64,000 bases of DNA, from positions 682,001 to 746,000 of the forward strand of contig LARU01000004.1 in assembly GCA_001274695.2 (NCBI GenBank). Reading direction: 5' to 3'. A program made the translations under genes and the position numbers. The notes below the pieces were generated by a model, which worked only from the letters and a program-made list of their open reading frames with translations, did not search any database and had not been told where the DNA came from. Source of the stretch: Azoarcus sp. PA01 (lineage in GTDB: Bacteria > Pseudomonadota > Gammaproteobacteria > Burkholderiales > Rhodocyclaceae). Positions 29,494 to 37,637 of this stretch are shown piece by piece; positions within the stretch are counted from its first letter, which is position 1, and every line of letters begins with the position of its first letter.

Positions 29494-30512
29494 GAGGCTT
29501 CTCCCGGTGGAGCGAGCACGAACTCGATGACGAAGCTCTCCTTATCGGAGCCGGCGACCCTCGAAATCGGCGCCGGAGCCTTGACCTCATGGAACTCGGG
29601 CAGCGTTCCGAGCATGTCCATCAGGGCGGATGCGTTCGCCGCCTGCCCGCCGATTCGCACCTGCCTTCCCTGGATCTCGAGGCGCGTCAGATACGCATCG
29701 TCGGGCAGCAGCGCGCTCAGCGTCTCGATCAGTTGCAGGACTTCCGGGCGTTCGTCCAGATGCGCGCGCACCGCGCGTATCCGATCGTTGCCAAGTGCGA
29801 GCGCATTGCGCGACGCGACGAGGCTCTCCGTTTCGGCTTCCAGCGCCGCGAGGCGCGCCTCGGCGTCCTCGAGGCGCTCGCGGGCCTGCAGCACCGGGAT
29901 CAAGGCCAGCACGAGCGCGAGCATCGCCGCGCCCGCGACCAGGGCAACAAGGACAGTGCGGTCGGTGACGAGGCGGGCGCTACGTTCGCCCTCGGCGTAT
30001 CCGTCGAGCACGATTGGCGCAGTCGCGTCTGCCCAGACCTCGGGCTCCTTGCCTCCGAGCCGCTCGGCGTTCGCGGCGACGAACGCGGCGACCTGGTCGC
30101 GGGCCGCGAGCGCGAGACGCACGTGCAGCCGGTCCCCGCGAAGTTCGGCGCGCCAGCCCGACACGACCTGCTCGGTCGGGAACGGGCTCAGCGACGCGAC
30201 TTCGAGCGCGACCGCTTCGCGCAACTCGGCGCGCGCGAGCGGCGGAAGGCGAAGTTCGCGGACGAGGACGTTCGGCTCGGGCAGCACGACAGCGACGGCC
30301 TTGGGCTGCGCGCTCGCGGGGGCCGCAACTGCGGTCGCGCCACTGCGAACTTCCTCGGCACCGTCCGGAAGCAGGACGCGCACCGGCTCCCGCGGCGACA
30401 GCCACGCGAACATCGGCCACGCCAGCGCCTCGTCCCAGCCCTTGCGCCAGCGCCGCGGCAGCGAGCGCAGGTCGAAACCGAAGAGGCGCCAGTCTCTGAG
30501 CTCAAGCGCCAT
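29490..30512 (-). CDS. gspL: Type II secretion protein L
   Basis: A 340-residue protein. The start MALELRDWRLFGFDL is chosen because GGAGG lies nine bases upstream. The N-terminal cytoplasmic part is PilM/GspL-like and contains VVLPEPNVLVRELRLPP and LEVASLSPFPTEQVVSGW. One membrane segment near residue 175 (VLVALVAGAAMLALVLALIPVL) leads to a coiled coil and a PilN-like ferredoxin-fold periplasmic domain. It docks GspE at the membrane. It overlaps gspK by 11 bp and gspM by 4 bp. Confidence 0.88.
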   Translation of the reverse strand: MALELRDWRLFGFDLRSLPRRWRKGWDEALAWPMFAWLSPREPVRVLLPDGAEEVRSGATAVAAPASAQPKAVAVVLPEPNVLVRELRLPPLARAELREAVALEVASLSPFPTEQVVSGWRAELRGDRLHVRLALAARDQVAAFVAANAERLGGKEPEVWADATAPIVLDGYAEGERSARLVTDRTVLVALVAGAAMLALVLALIPVLQARERLEDAEARLAALEAETESLVASRNALALGNDRIRAVRAHLDERPEVLQLIETLSALLPDDAYLTRLEIQGRQVRIGGQAANASALMDMLGTLPEFHEVKAPAPISRVAGSDKESFVIEFVLAPPGEAS

Positions 30513-31434
30513 CTGCGGCATCCTCCGCACCGATCGCACGCACTGGCTCGACGCGCAAGCTGCGCCACGGCAGCCCGTCGCGTTCGACGAGCTCGATCCA
30601 GCGCACCCGAGCGAAGCGCTGTCCGCTGCTGTCGGCGACGCGGGCCTCGACGCGATAGCGCGACGCCGGAGACGTTGGCTGAAGGTGATCCTGCACGAAG
30701 GCGCTCATGTCGATGATGGTTTCCCCGGCGTCCCGGGCTGCGGCAAAGCCGCGGGCGAAATCGCGGTCGCCACGTGCGAGTATATGCAGTACGCCTGGCG
30801 GCGCGGCGAGCGGATCGATGCGGCCAGGACCGTAAAGCGTCACGAATGGCTTGACCTTATCATATACCTCGAAAGTCAATCCAAGCACCTGCAGCAGGTC
30901 TTCAGGAGACTCGAACCGACCGCCGCGCGGGCGGAATCGCACACCGGCTGCGACATACGCATCGTCCTCGGCGCCGCGCTCGCCGGCGGTGCTGTCCGGA
31001 TCGCGCCAGTCGATGACGCGATCCGCGAGAACTTCCGCGGTCCCGGCCTCGACGCCGGCCCCGTAGAGGAACAGATCGCGCAGCAGGCTCGCGGGTGCGC
31101 GATTGATATCGACGAAGCCGCTCGCGGACGAAATCAGGATCTCGATCTCGCGCCCGCCGAAGTTGTAGGTCGTGATCGCGCCCGCCCGCGCGCGCTCCGG
31201 AGCCCCGCGCAGGTCGACGGCGACGAGCTGGATCGCCGCATCGCCGAGGGCCGCCGCTTCGGCGGTCGCGCGTGCGGTGCCGCTCGCCCGCAGCTCCTCC
31301 CGCGCGCCAGCGGCGAGCGCCGCGGCGAGCAACGTGAGTGCAGCCGTCATCCACAGCACTGCGACGAGCGCGACACCGTGCTGGCGAACACGCGCGAAGC
31401 CCGCATGGACTGCGGCGGCGCCGGTCCTCGCCAT
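30502..31434 (-). CDS. gspK: Minor pseudopilin GspK
   Basis: A 310-residue protein with a prepilin-like N-terminus, RQHGVALVAVLWMTAALTLLA, in which the cleavage-site Gly precedes the hydrophobic helix; the leader is long (about 20 residues). The large alpha domain typical of GspK follows, with GFVDINRAPASLLRDLF and DRVIDWRDPDS and a helix-hairpin-like LLQVLGLTFEVYDKVKPF. GspK forms the pseudopilus tip complex with GspI and GspJ, encoded directly upstream. Confidence 0.9.
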   Translation of the reverse strand: MARTGAAAVHAGFARVRQHGVALVAVLWMTAALTLLAAALAAGAREELRASGTARATAEAAALGDAAIQLVAVDLRGAPERARAGAITTYNFGGREIEILISSASGFVDINRAPASLLRDLFLYGAGVEAGTAEVLADRVIDWRDPDSTAGERGAEDDAYVAAGVRFRPRGGRFESPEDLLQVLGLTFEVYDKVKPFVTLYGPGRIDPLAAPPGVLHILARGDRDFARGFAAARDAGETIIDMSAFVQDHLQPTSPASRYRVEARVADSSGQRFARVRWIELVERDGLPWRSLRVEPVRAIGAEDAADGA

Positions 31435-32100
31435 TCAGTCGTCCTCCCCGATGCCGCTCGTGTCGTCGGCGCCGTCCTCGCCGGGCGCGACGCGGGCGGC
31501 ACGTACCCCCGCGACAAGTTCCGGCCAGGGCCCGGCCGCATTCGCGATCCTTAAGCGCACGCCGCGCGGCAACCCCGGGACAGCCCAAGTCTCTTTCCAG
31601 CTGCCCTCGCTGCCGAGGTAGCGAATCGAGAACGCCGCGAGCCCCGGGACGAGCACGTGCTCGGGCTCGGCAGTCCAGTCGATGTCGCGTTCGGCGACGA
31701 CGAAAGGCACGAATTGCAGAACGAGCCGCCGGTCTTCACCGACCGACGTGCGCAGCTCGCTGACCGACAGGCGCAAGCGGTGCAATCCGCCGACCCCCTG
31801 TCGGGCGGGCATCGGTGCGAGCCATTCGACCACGTCCGGAGTGCCGACGAATCCCGGGCGGAGCCCGCCGTCAGGCCCGAGAGGAAGGCGTCGCGCCGAT
31901 GCGTCCGCGAAACTCTGGCGCAGGAAAGCGCTGACGAGGCGCATATCCTCCGCGTCGTGGCGGTGCACGTCGAGCCGCGCGCCGGTCTCGCCGAACGTGC
32001 GCAGTGCCGTCGTCAGGCCGAGCATCACGAGCGACACGAGCAAGAGGGCGACGACGACCTCGACGAGTGTGAAACCGTCCTCGGCCCGCCCGCGTCTCAT
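31435..32100 (-). CDS. gspJ: Minor pseudopilin GspJ
   Basis: A 221-residue pseudopilin. The start MRRGRAEDGFTLVEV is set by the prepilin peptidase site (G/FTLVEV) and by the ATGA overlap with the gspI stop. The long hydrophobic helix VVVALLLVSLVMLGLTTAL follows. The C-terminal part is a beta-rich GspJ domain. The longer open frame upstream overlaps gspI and is not used. Confidence 0.9.
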   Translation of the reverse strand: MRRGRAEDGFTLVEVVVALLLVSLVMLGLTTALRTFGETGARLDVHRHDAEDMRLVSAFLRQSFADASARRLPLGPDGGLRPGFVGTPDVVEWLAPMPARQGVGGLHRLRLSVSELRTSVGEDRRLVLQFVPFVVAERDIDWTAEPEHVLVPGLAAFSIRYLGSEGSWKETWAVPGLPRGVRLRIANAAGPWPELVAGVRAARVAPGEDGADDTSGIGEDD

Positions 32101-32498
32101 TGCCCTTCCGCCTCGAGCGGACGCAACGTAACGAGCCGGAAGCCACGCTCTCGCCCACTCTCCTGCCAGCTTACCTGGACAGTGACCTGATGCAGTTCCC
32201 ACTCCGGCGGGGTGTGTGACATGACCGGATATGGCGCGCTCGAAATGCGCCACGCGAACCCGTCTTCGCTTCCACCCTCGGCGTAGAGTCCGGCACCGGG
32301 GACTGACTCGTAGAGCGCGAGCACCGATTCAGCGGTGAGCACGGCCCGGGTATGACGCCCGGACATGGCGGTCGCGCGCACGCTTCCCCCCAGCGACTGA
32401 TACAGCGCGCCGAGCGCGATCGCCATGATCGCGAACGCGACGAGCACCTCGAGCAGCGAGAAGCCTCGCGCGGTGCGCGCGGTGGGGCGCAGACTCAC
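32097..32498 (-). CDS. gspI: Minor pseudopilin GspI
   Basis: A 133-residue pseudopilin. Prepilin site G/FSLLEV at residue 12 with the invariant Glu5 of the mature protein, then VLVAFAIMAIALGALYQSLGG. It overlaps gspH and gspJ by 4 bp each. Part of the tip complex of the type II secretion pseudopilus. Confidence 0.9.
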   Translation of the reverse strand: MSLRPTARTARGFSLLEVLVAFAIMAIALGALYQSLGGSVRATAMSGRHTRAVLTAESVLALYESVPGAGLYAEGGSEDGFAWRISSAPYPVMSHTPPEWELHQVTVQVSWQESGRERGFRLVTLRPLEAEGQ

Positions 32499-32986
32499 GT
32501 TCCGAGCGGCTCCTGCGTCACGCGTCCGAGCAGCCAGTCAACCCGCAATCTGACCCCGGCCCCCGACGGCCGGATGAGCTCGACGCTACCGCCGGTCGCG
32601 CCGCCTTCAGGATAAAAACGGATCGCCGCCTGGCCGCCCGGTCGGATCTCGCCCTGCGCGACGACGACGCGGACGTCGAGGTCGCTGGGCAGTTCGGAGT
32701 CGAAACGCGCGTCAACGCCGAAACGGCGAGTCTGTAAGTCGACGTCGAACGTCGTCGTGCGACCGCTGCGTACCGCTTCGGCTCGCGCGGCGTTCAGCCC
32801 CGTGAGCAGCGTCCGCAGCGTCGCGCGGTACTGCATCGTTTCGTATGCGCGGTCCAGCACGACCGGCGCGACCGCGAACAGCGTGGCCGCGATTGTTAGC
32901 GCGACGAGTATCTCGACGAGCGTAAAGCCGCGAAACGACCGATGGCGGTAGCCTGCGGGGCTCGAGGAGCGCGGGCGCCGGTTCAT
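32495..32986 (-). CDS. gspH: Minor pseudopilin GspH
   Basis: A 163-residue pseudopilin. The start MNRRPRSSSPAGYRH overlaps the gspG stop codon (ATGA), which selects it. Prepilin site G/FTLVEI near residue 20, then LVALTIAATLFAVAPVVL. The remainder, with NAARAEAVRSGR and VDLQTRRFGVD, is typical GspH. Encoded between the major pseudopilin gspG and gspI. Confidence 0.9.
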   Translation of the reverse strand: MNRRPRSSSPAGYRHRSFRGFTLVEILVALTIAATLFAVAPVVLDRAYETMQYRATLRTLLTGLNAARAEAVRSGRTTTFDVDLQTRRFGVDARFDSELPSDLDVRVVVAQGEIRPGGQAAIRFYPEGGATGGSVELIRPSGAGVRLRVDWLLGRVTQEPLGT

Positions 32987-33414
32987 TTCCAGTTGCCGAC
33001 GTCCACGTTCTCGCCTTCGCCTCCCGGCGTGTTGTCCGCACCGAGCGTGAAAATGTCGATCTGCGCACGGCGGCCGGGATTTTCGTACTGATAAGGAATG
33101 CCCCAAGGGTCTGGCGGCACGCCGCCCTTGAGGTAGGGCCCGTTCCAGCCCGTCCCGGCCGCAGGCCGCGCCACAAGCGCGTCGAGCCCTTCTTCGTTCG
33201 TCGGAAACCGTCCGACGTCAAGCTTGAACAGCTCGGCAGCCTGTTCGAGATCGCTGACCTGGACGCGGGCCGTCTTCGACTTTGCGCCGCCAAGCTGGTC
33301 AAGGACACGAGGGCCGACGAGCCCGGCGAGCAGGCCAAGGATTACGAGCACGACGAGGAGTTCGACGAGCGTGAAGCCGGGGCTTCGGAAATGCGGGCGT
33401 GAGGAGGTCGTCAT
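32983..33414 (-). CDS. gspG: Major pseudopilin GspG
   Basis: A 143-residue major pseudopilin. The start MTTSSRPHFRSPG is chosen to give a short basic leader; the ribosome site is weak and one or two upstream ATGs are possible. Prepilin site G/FTLVELLVVLVILGLLAGLVGP. The C-terminal calcium-site region GPYLKGGVPPDPWGIPYQYENPG is diagnostic of GspG. A 100-bp gap separates it from gspF, the largest in the operon. Confidence 0.95.
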   Translation of the reverse strand: MTTSSRPHFRSPGFTLVELLVVLVILGLLAGLVGPRVLDQLGGAKSKTARVQVSDLEQAAELFKLDVGRFPTNEEGLDALVARPAAGTGWNGPYLKGGVPPDPWGIPYQYENPGRRAQIDIFTLGADNTPGGEGENVDVGNWK

Positions 33415-33514
33415 CGGTTGGCGCTCGTGGATCAGGTGGAAAGGGTTCCGGGTCGCCGGAAACATGTAACCGCGCCAGCAGCAGGGCAAGAGTGGGTCCG
33501 GGTCATCGTCGTGG

Positions 33515-34756
33515 TCACATCGCGAGTTCGTTGATCGAAAGAATGCCCATCAGGATTGAGATGATGATGGACGCAATGACGGCGCCGAGCGCGAGGATCA
33601 GCAGCGGCTCGAGCAGCGTCAGCGCACGCTTCACACCGGCCTGTACTTCCCCGTCGTGGACGCGCGCGAGATCGAGCAGCATCTCGTCGAGCCGGCCGGT
33701 CTCCTCGCCGAGGCGCACCATGTTCAGCGCGAGCGGCGTGAAGAGGCCCGTCGCGGCGAGCGCGTCGGCCATCCGCCCGCCCTGCTTGATCGCGGGCACG
33801 ACGCCGGTCATCGCCGAGCGCAGGTGGACGTTGCCGATCGTGTCGGACGCGATGCGGATTGCCGTCACGATCGAGATGCCGCTGTGAAGCAAGGTTCCCA
33901 TGCTTCGGGCAAAGCGCGTGATCTCGAATTTCTGTACGACCGGACCGAGAACGGGAAGTCGCAAAATCCGCGCGTCGAGCCACTGCCGCCCGTTGGGCGT
34001 GCGCGACCAACGGCGCAATATCAGGATCGCGGCGGCGAGCGCGAGCACCAGCATCCAACCCCAGTCGACGACGACGTGGCCGGCCGCGACGATCATCCGC
34101 GTCGGCAGCGGCAACGCGTCGCCCATGTCCTCGAACAGCGACTCAAACTGCGGAATCACGAACGCAAGCATCAGGAACACCGATACAACCGCGACGACGA
34201 CGAGGATCGCCGGATAGATCAGCGCCGAGACGACGCTCTCGCGCAGCGCGCGCATCCGTTCGAGGTGTTCGGTGAGGCGCGCGAGCACGTCGGCAAGCTC
34301 GCCACCGGCCTCGCCCGACCGGACCATGTTGATGTAGAACTCGCCGAACAGCGGCCGGTGCGGCGCAAGCGCCTGGCTCAGACCCTTGCCGGCCTTCACC
34401 CCAGCGAGCAGGTCGTCGATAATCGCCCGTACCGACGGCTTCGTCGTCATTCCCGCAAGCACCCGCAGCGCCCGGTCGAGCGGCAGCCCGGCCCGTAGCA
34501 TGATCGAGAGCTCGCCGGTGAGCGCATGCACATCGGAAGCACCCGGCCCGCGATCGCTCGCGAACAGGCCGGCGGGCCGGGTCGTGTGGGCGGGGGCCGC
34601 GAAAGGCGTCGCCGCGCCGCCCGCCTCGTCTATGCGGATAGGCGTGTAGCCCTGGCTGCGCAGCATGCGCAGCGCAAGGTCCTTCGACGCGGCCTCCAGA
34701 TGCCCCTCGAGGATCTGGCCATCCGCTCGCGCTGCGCGATAGGCGTAGTCAACCAT
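33515..34756 (-). CDS. gspF: Type II secretion platform protein GspF
   Basis: A 413-residue inner-membrane platform protein with two GspF domains and three membrane segments (near residues 170, 220 and 380). Family cues: YRAARADGQILEGHLEA at the N-terminus, SGEAGGELADVLARL and its repeat LGEETGRLDEMLLDLA. The ending SIIISILMGILSINEL is typical. It overlaps gspE by 8 bp. Confidence 0.95.
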   Translation of the reverse strand: MVDYAYRAARADGQILEGHLEAASKDLALRMLRSQGYTPIRIDEAGGAATPFAAPAHTTRPAGLFASDRGPGASDVHALTGELSIMLRAGLPLDRALRVLAGMTTKPSVRAIIDDLLAGVKAGKGLSQALAPHRPLFGEFYINMVRSGEAGGELADVLARLTEHLERMRALRESVVSALIYPAILVVVAVVSVFLMLAFVIPQFESLFEDMGDALPLPTRMIVAAGHVVVDWGWMLVLALAAAILILRRWSRTPNGRQWLDARILRLPVLGPVVQKFEITRFARSMGTLLHSGISIVTAIRIASDTIGNVHLRSAMTGVVPAIKQGGRMADALAATGLFTPLALNMVRLGEETGRLDEMLLDLARVHDGEVQAGVKRALTLLEPLLILALGAVIASIIISILMGILSINELAM

Positions 34757-36467
34757 TGGCGTTCTGGTCCTGGGTCACGCGCAGCACCTCGGCGAGCGAC
34801 GTCGTGCCGTCGGCGACCTTGCGCAATCCGTCCTCGTAGAGCGTCAGCATGCCTGCGCGCCGCGCGACGCCATGGAGCGTCGCCGCGTCGGCGCCGGACA
34901 GAATTATCTCGTGCGCCGCGTCGTCCAGGACGAAGAGCTCGTGGATCGACGTGCGGCCGAGGTAACCGGTGTCCTTGCATTGCGGGCAGCCGCGCGCCGC
35001 GTAAGTCTTGCCGGCGCCGCCGCCCACGAAGCGCCCGAGTCCGGAACTTTCAATCGTCGCCGCAGGCAGATCGACGGGCACCTTGCAGTGCGGGCAGAGC
35101 TGGCGCACGAGGCGCTGCGACAGCACGCCGTTGACGGTCGAAGTGATCAGATAGCGCTCGACGCCCATGTCCTCGAGCCGGATGATCGCACCGACCGCGG
35201 TGTTCGTGTGCAGCGTCGACAGCACGAGATGTCCGGTAAGGGCCGATTGCACCGCGATCTGCGCGGTTTCGCCATCGCGCATCTCACCGATCATGATGAT
35301 GTCCGGGTCCTGCCGAAGGATCGAGCGCAGCGCATGCGCGAACGTGAGACCGATCTGTGGCTGCACATGCACCTGGTTGATGCCGCTCAGCTGGTATTCG
35401 ACCGGGTCCTCGACCGTCAGGATCTTCAGCTCGGTCGCGTTCAACTTCGCGAGCGCGGCGTACAGCGTCGTCGTCTTGCCGCTGCCGGTCGGGCCGGTCA
35501 CGAGCAGGATGCCGTGCGGCCTGCCGAGCAGTTCCCGAAAGCGTGCGAGGTTGTCGCCGGCGAAGCCCATATCTTCGAGGCTCAGGCGCACGCTCGCGCG
35601 GTCGAGCACGCGCATCACGACGCTCTCGCCGTGCACGGTGGGCAGCGACGACACGCGCAGGTCGAGCTCATGCCCCTTGACGCGCGTCATGATCCGCCCG
35701 TCCTGTGGCAGACGCCGCTCCGCGATGTTCAAATGCGCGAGCAGCTTGATGCGCGACGTGACCGCCGGACCGAGTTCGGCCGCGACTGTCTCCGCGTCCT
35801 GCAGCACGCCGTCGACCCGATAGCGCACGTGAACGCCGTCGTCGAACGGCTCGATATGGATGTCTGACGCGCGTAGGTCGATGACGCGCGCGATCAGCTG
35901 ATTGACGAGCCGGATCACCGGCGCTTCGCTCGCGAGGTCGCGCAGGTGCTCGATGAAGTCGTCCCCGCTCGCCGTTTCGCTGGGCGCATGCGGCCCTGCC
36001 CCCTGCTCCTCCTCGACCTCCGGTTCGGCGTAGAGCTGGGACAGCGCGGCCTGGATCTCGGATTCGAGCCCGAGTCGTGCGCGGATCCCCAGACCGGTCG
36101 CGAGACGCAGCGCCTTCGTCAGGAACGCGTCCTGCGGCACGCCCATCACGACATCGAGTCGGTCGCCATCGCGGCAAAGCGGCAGCACGCCGTGCGCGAC
36201 GAGATAGTCCGAAGCGAGTCCCTCGACGAGGATTGCCTCGTGCGGATAGTCCTTCGCGAGGACGAGCGGGATGTCGAGTTGGCCCGACAGCGCGCTCGCG
36301 ACGTCAAGCTCGGACAGCAACCCGAGCCGGACCAGCACGCGCCCGAACAGATCACCGATCTCCTGCTGCGCGGCGAGGGCGTGCTTGAGATCGCGGGGCG
36401 TAAGCTTGTCCTGGCGGACGAGCAATTCGCCAAGTCGCATCGCCTTAACCGTCGAAGCTGTCTGCAT
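34749..36467 (-). CDS. gspE: Type II secretion ATPase GspE
   Basis: A 572-residue ATPase, first gene of the operon. Walker A GPTGSGKTTTLYAAL near residue 330, Asp box QDPDIIMIGEMRD, His box HLVLSTLHTN, and the tetracysteine zinc motif CPHCKVP...CPQCKDTGYLGR near 455-490. The N-terminal MshEN-type domain starts RLGELLVRQDKLT. The ATG used gives nine residues before this; a second ATG at 36440 is equally possible because neither ribosome site is strong. Confidence 0.94.
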   Translation of the reverse strand: MQTASTVKAMRLGELLVRQDKLTPRDLKHALAAQQEIGDLFGRVLVRLGLLSELDVASALSGQLDIPLVLAKDYPHEAILVEGLASDYLVAHGVLPLCRDGDRLDVVMGVPQDAFLTKALRLATGLGIRARLGLESEIQAALSQLYAEPEVEEEQGAGPHAPSETASGDDFIEHLRDLASEAPVIRLVNQLIARVIDLRASDIHIEPFDDGVHVRYRVDGVLQDAETVAAELGPAVTSRIKLLAHLNIAERRLPQDGRIMTRVKGHELDLRVSSLPTVHGESVVMRVLDRASVRLSLEDMGFAGDNLARFRELLGRPHGILLVTGPTGSGKTTTLYAALAKLNATELKILTVEDPVEYQLSGINQVHVQPQIGLTFAHALRSILRQDPDIIMIGEMRDGETAQIAVQSALTGHLVLSTLHTNTAVGAIIRLEDMGVERYLITSTVNGVLSQRLVRQLCPHCKVPVDLPAATIESSGLGRFVGGGAGKTYAARGCPQCKDTGYLGRTSIHELFVLDDAAHEIILSGADAATLHGVARRAGMLTLYEDGLRKVADGTTSLAEVLRVTQDQNANG

Positions 36468-36801
36468 CTGTCGCCCGTGGTCGGAAGCCCGGAGTCACCG
36501 ACGAGAGTCGGCACCGGACCTTTTTTGTCAGGATCCAAGGCTAACTCCAACGCCGCCGCGATTCCACATCTCCGGGAGGGAGACGGGAAAAAAGATGGAT
36601 GAGAGGGCGGGGGATATGACGACAGGGCTCGTCCGAGCAAAGTACTAAGTCCTCGCGAGGGGACTTCACATCCCGGTCCGAATTTCCGCCGCTGTCGATT
36701 GAGGCAGTGTGCTGAGAAGGGTGCAAAAGCCCTGCACTGGAGCAGAAACGGCCTTCAGGCCACCGCGTGGTGCTCGCCGGAGGCTGGGGTTTATCGAGCA
36801 C
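36468..36801. other. Intergenic stretch without a recognisable gene
   Basis: This 334-bp stretch upstream of gspE must carry its promoter. A small hairpin CCGAC-GAGA-GTCGG (36498-36511) is followed nine bases later by six T (36521-36526). Short open frames here lack ribosome sites and protein-like composition. Together with the adjoining transposase remnant it looks like a decayed insertion region. Confidence 0.4.
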
Positions 36802-36993
36802 TTACAGTGATTGGCAATCCGCGTACTCATGCTTGCAAAACGAGCGCACCCGCTCCGGCATCGTTGCAATGAGCTCCATGCCTGCGCGCGCTTCTTCAAG
36901 CCGTGCGGCAACCGTCTTGGCGATCGAACCGGAACGAATCGTCGCCTTCAGGTCGAGGTTGAGATATTCGTCGGGATTTAGTTCAGGAGCGTG
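36802..36993 (-). pseudogene. IS630-family transposase C-terminal remnant
   Basis: About 63 codons read HAPELNPDEYLNLDLK, then an R-S-G-S-like segment and MPERVRSFCKHEY to a stop. The PELNPDE block holds the last Asp/Glu region of the IS630/Tc1-type DDE transposase, and the spacing to the end is normal for these proteins. Nothing upstream in any frame continues the transposase, so only the tail survives. Inverted terminal repeats are not apparent. It marks an old insertion between the secretion and pad operons. Confidence 0.7.
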
Positions 36994-37150
36994 GGCGCGC
37001 GACCGACTTCGTCCTCGACAGCGACACGGCTCGGGTAGCCGTGCGCTGCGAGGTGCACCGCCGCCAGCGACGACGGCATGCGCACGTCTACAGGGCGCTC
37101 CATGACCTCGCTGCGCACGTCCGCAAGGACGGCACAGCGGGTCCGGCAAC

Positions 37151-37561
37151 TCAGGCGGTGGCCAGCGCCTTGGCGAGTTTCGCCTTCAGCCGCTGCGCGG
37201 TCTTCTCGGCGCCGACGACGAAGCGGCTGTGCTTGCCGCGGGCGACTTCCTCGAGTGCGTCGCGTGCGGTGAATTCGAACGTCACGGCCGGGCCATTGAC
37301 TTCGGTCACGGTTACGGTGATCTCGATCCACATGCCGAGCAAGGTCGCGCCGACGTGGTCGAGTTCGACGCGCGTGCCGACCGAATCCTTGCCTGCTTCG
37401 ATGTTTTCGAGCAGCAGGTCGCGGCACACGACTTCGATGTCGTACAGCAGGCTCGGCGTCGAGTAGACGCGGCAATCGTCGCCCATGAATCCGATCGTGC
37501 GGCCGGCATCGATGTCGTAACGCCGCGTCGAGGTCAGGCCGGCTTTCAGGGTTTCGCTCAT
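37151..37561 (-). CDS. FlK-like acyl-CoA thioesterase, last gene of the pad operon
   Basis: A 136-residue hotdog protein; the ATG has a GGAGG site. It resembles fluoroacetyl-CoA thioesterase (FlK) types: YSTPSLLYDIEVVCRDLLLE, then DSVGTRVELDHVGATLLGM with the conserved His and Gly, then a long strand and helix. The family hydrolyses acyl-CoA. Position 76 bp after the CoA-ligase-like gene at the end of the phenylacetate operon suggests relief of trapped aryl-CoA or proofreading; the substrate is inferred only. Its last 23 codons are duplicated at 25716-25829. Confidence 0.85.
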   Translation of the reverse strand: MSETLKAGLTSTRRYDIDAGRTIGFMGDDCRVYSTPSLLYDIEVVCRDLLLENIEAGKDSVGTRVELDHVGATLLGMWIEITVTVTEVNGPAVTFEFTARDALEEVARGKHSRFVVGAEKTAQRLKAKLAKALATA

Positions 37562-37637
37562 TTGATTTCCTCCAGTTGTTCCATGTTTTCGAAAGGCAGC
37601 CGCCCGGATGGAAGGCTGCCGCTTTTTCAGCAAGGGC

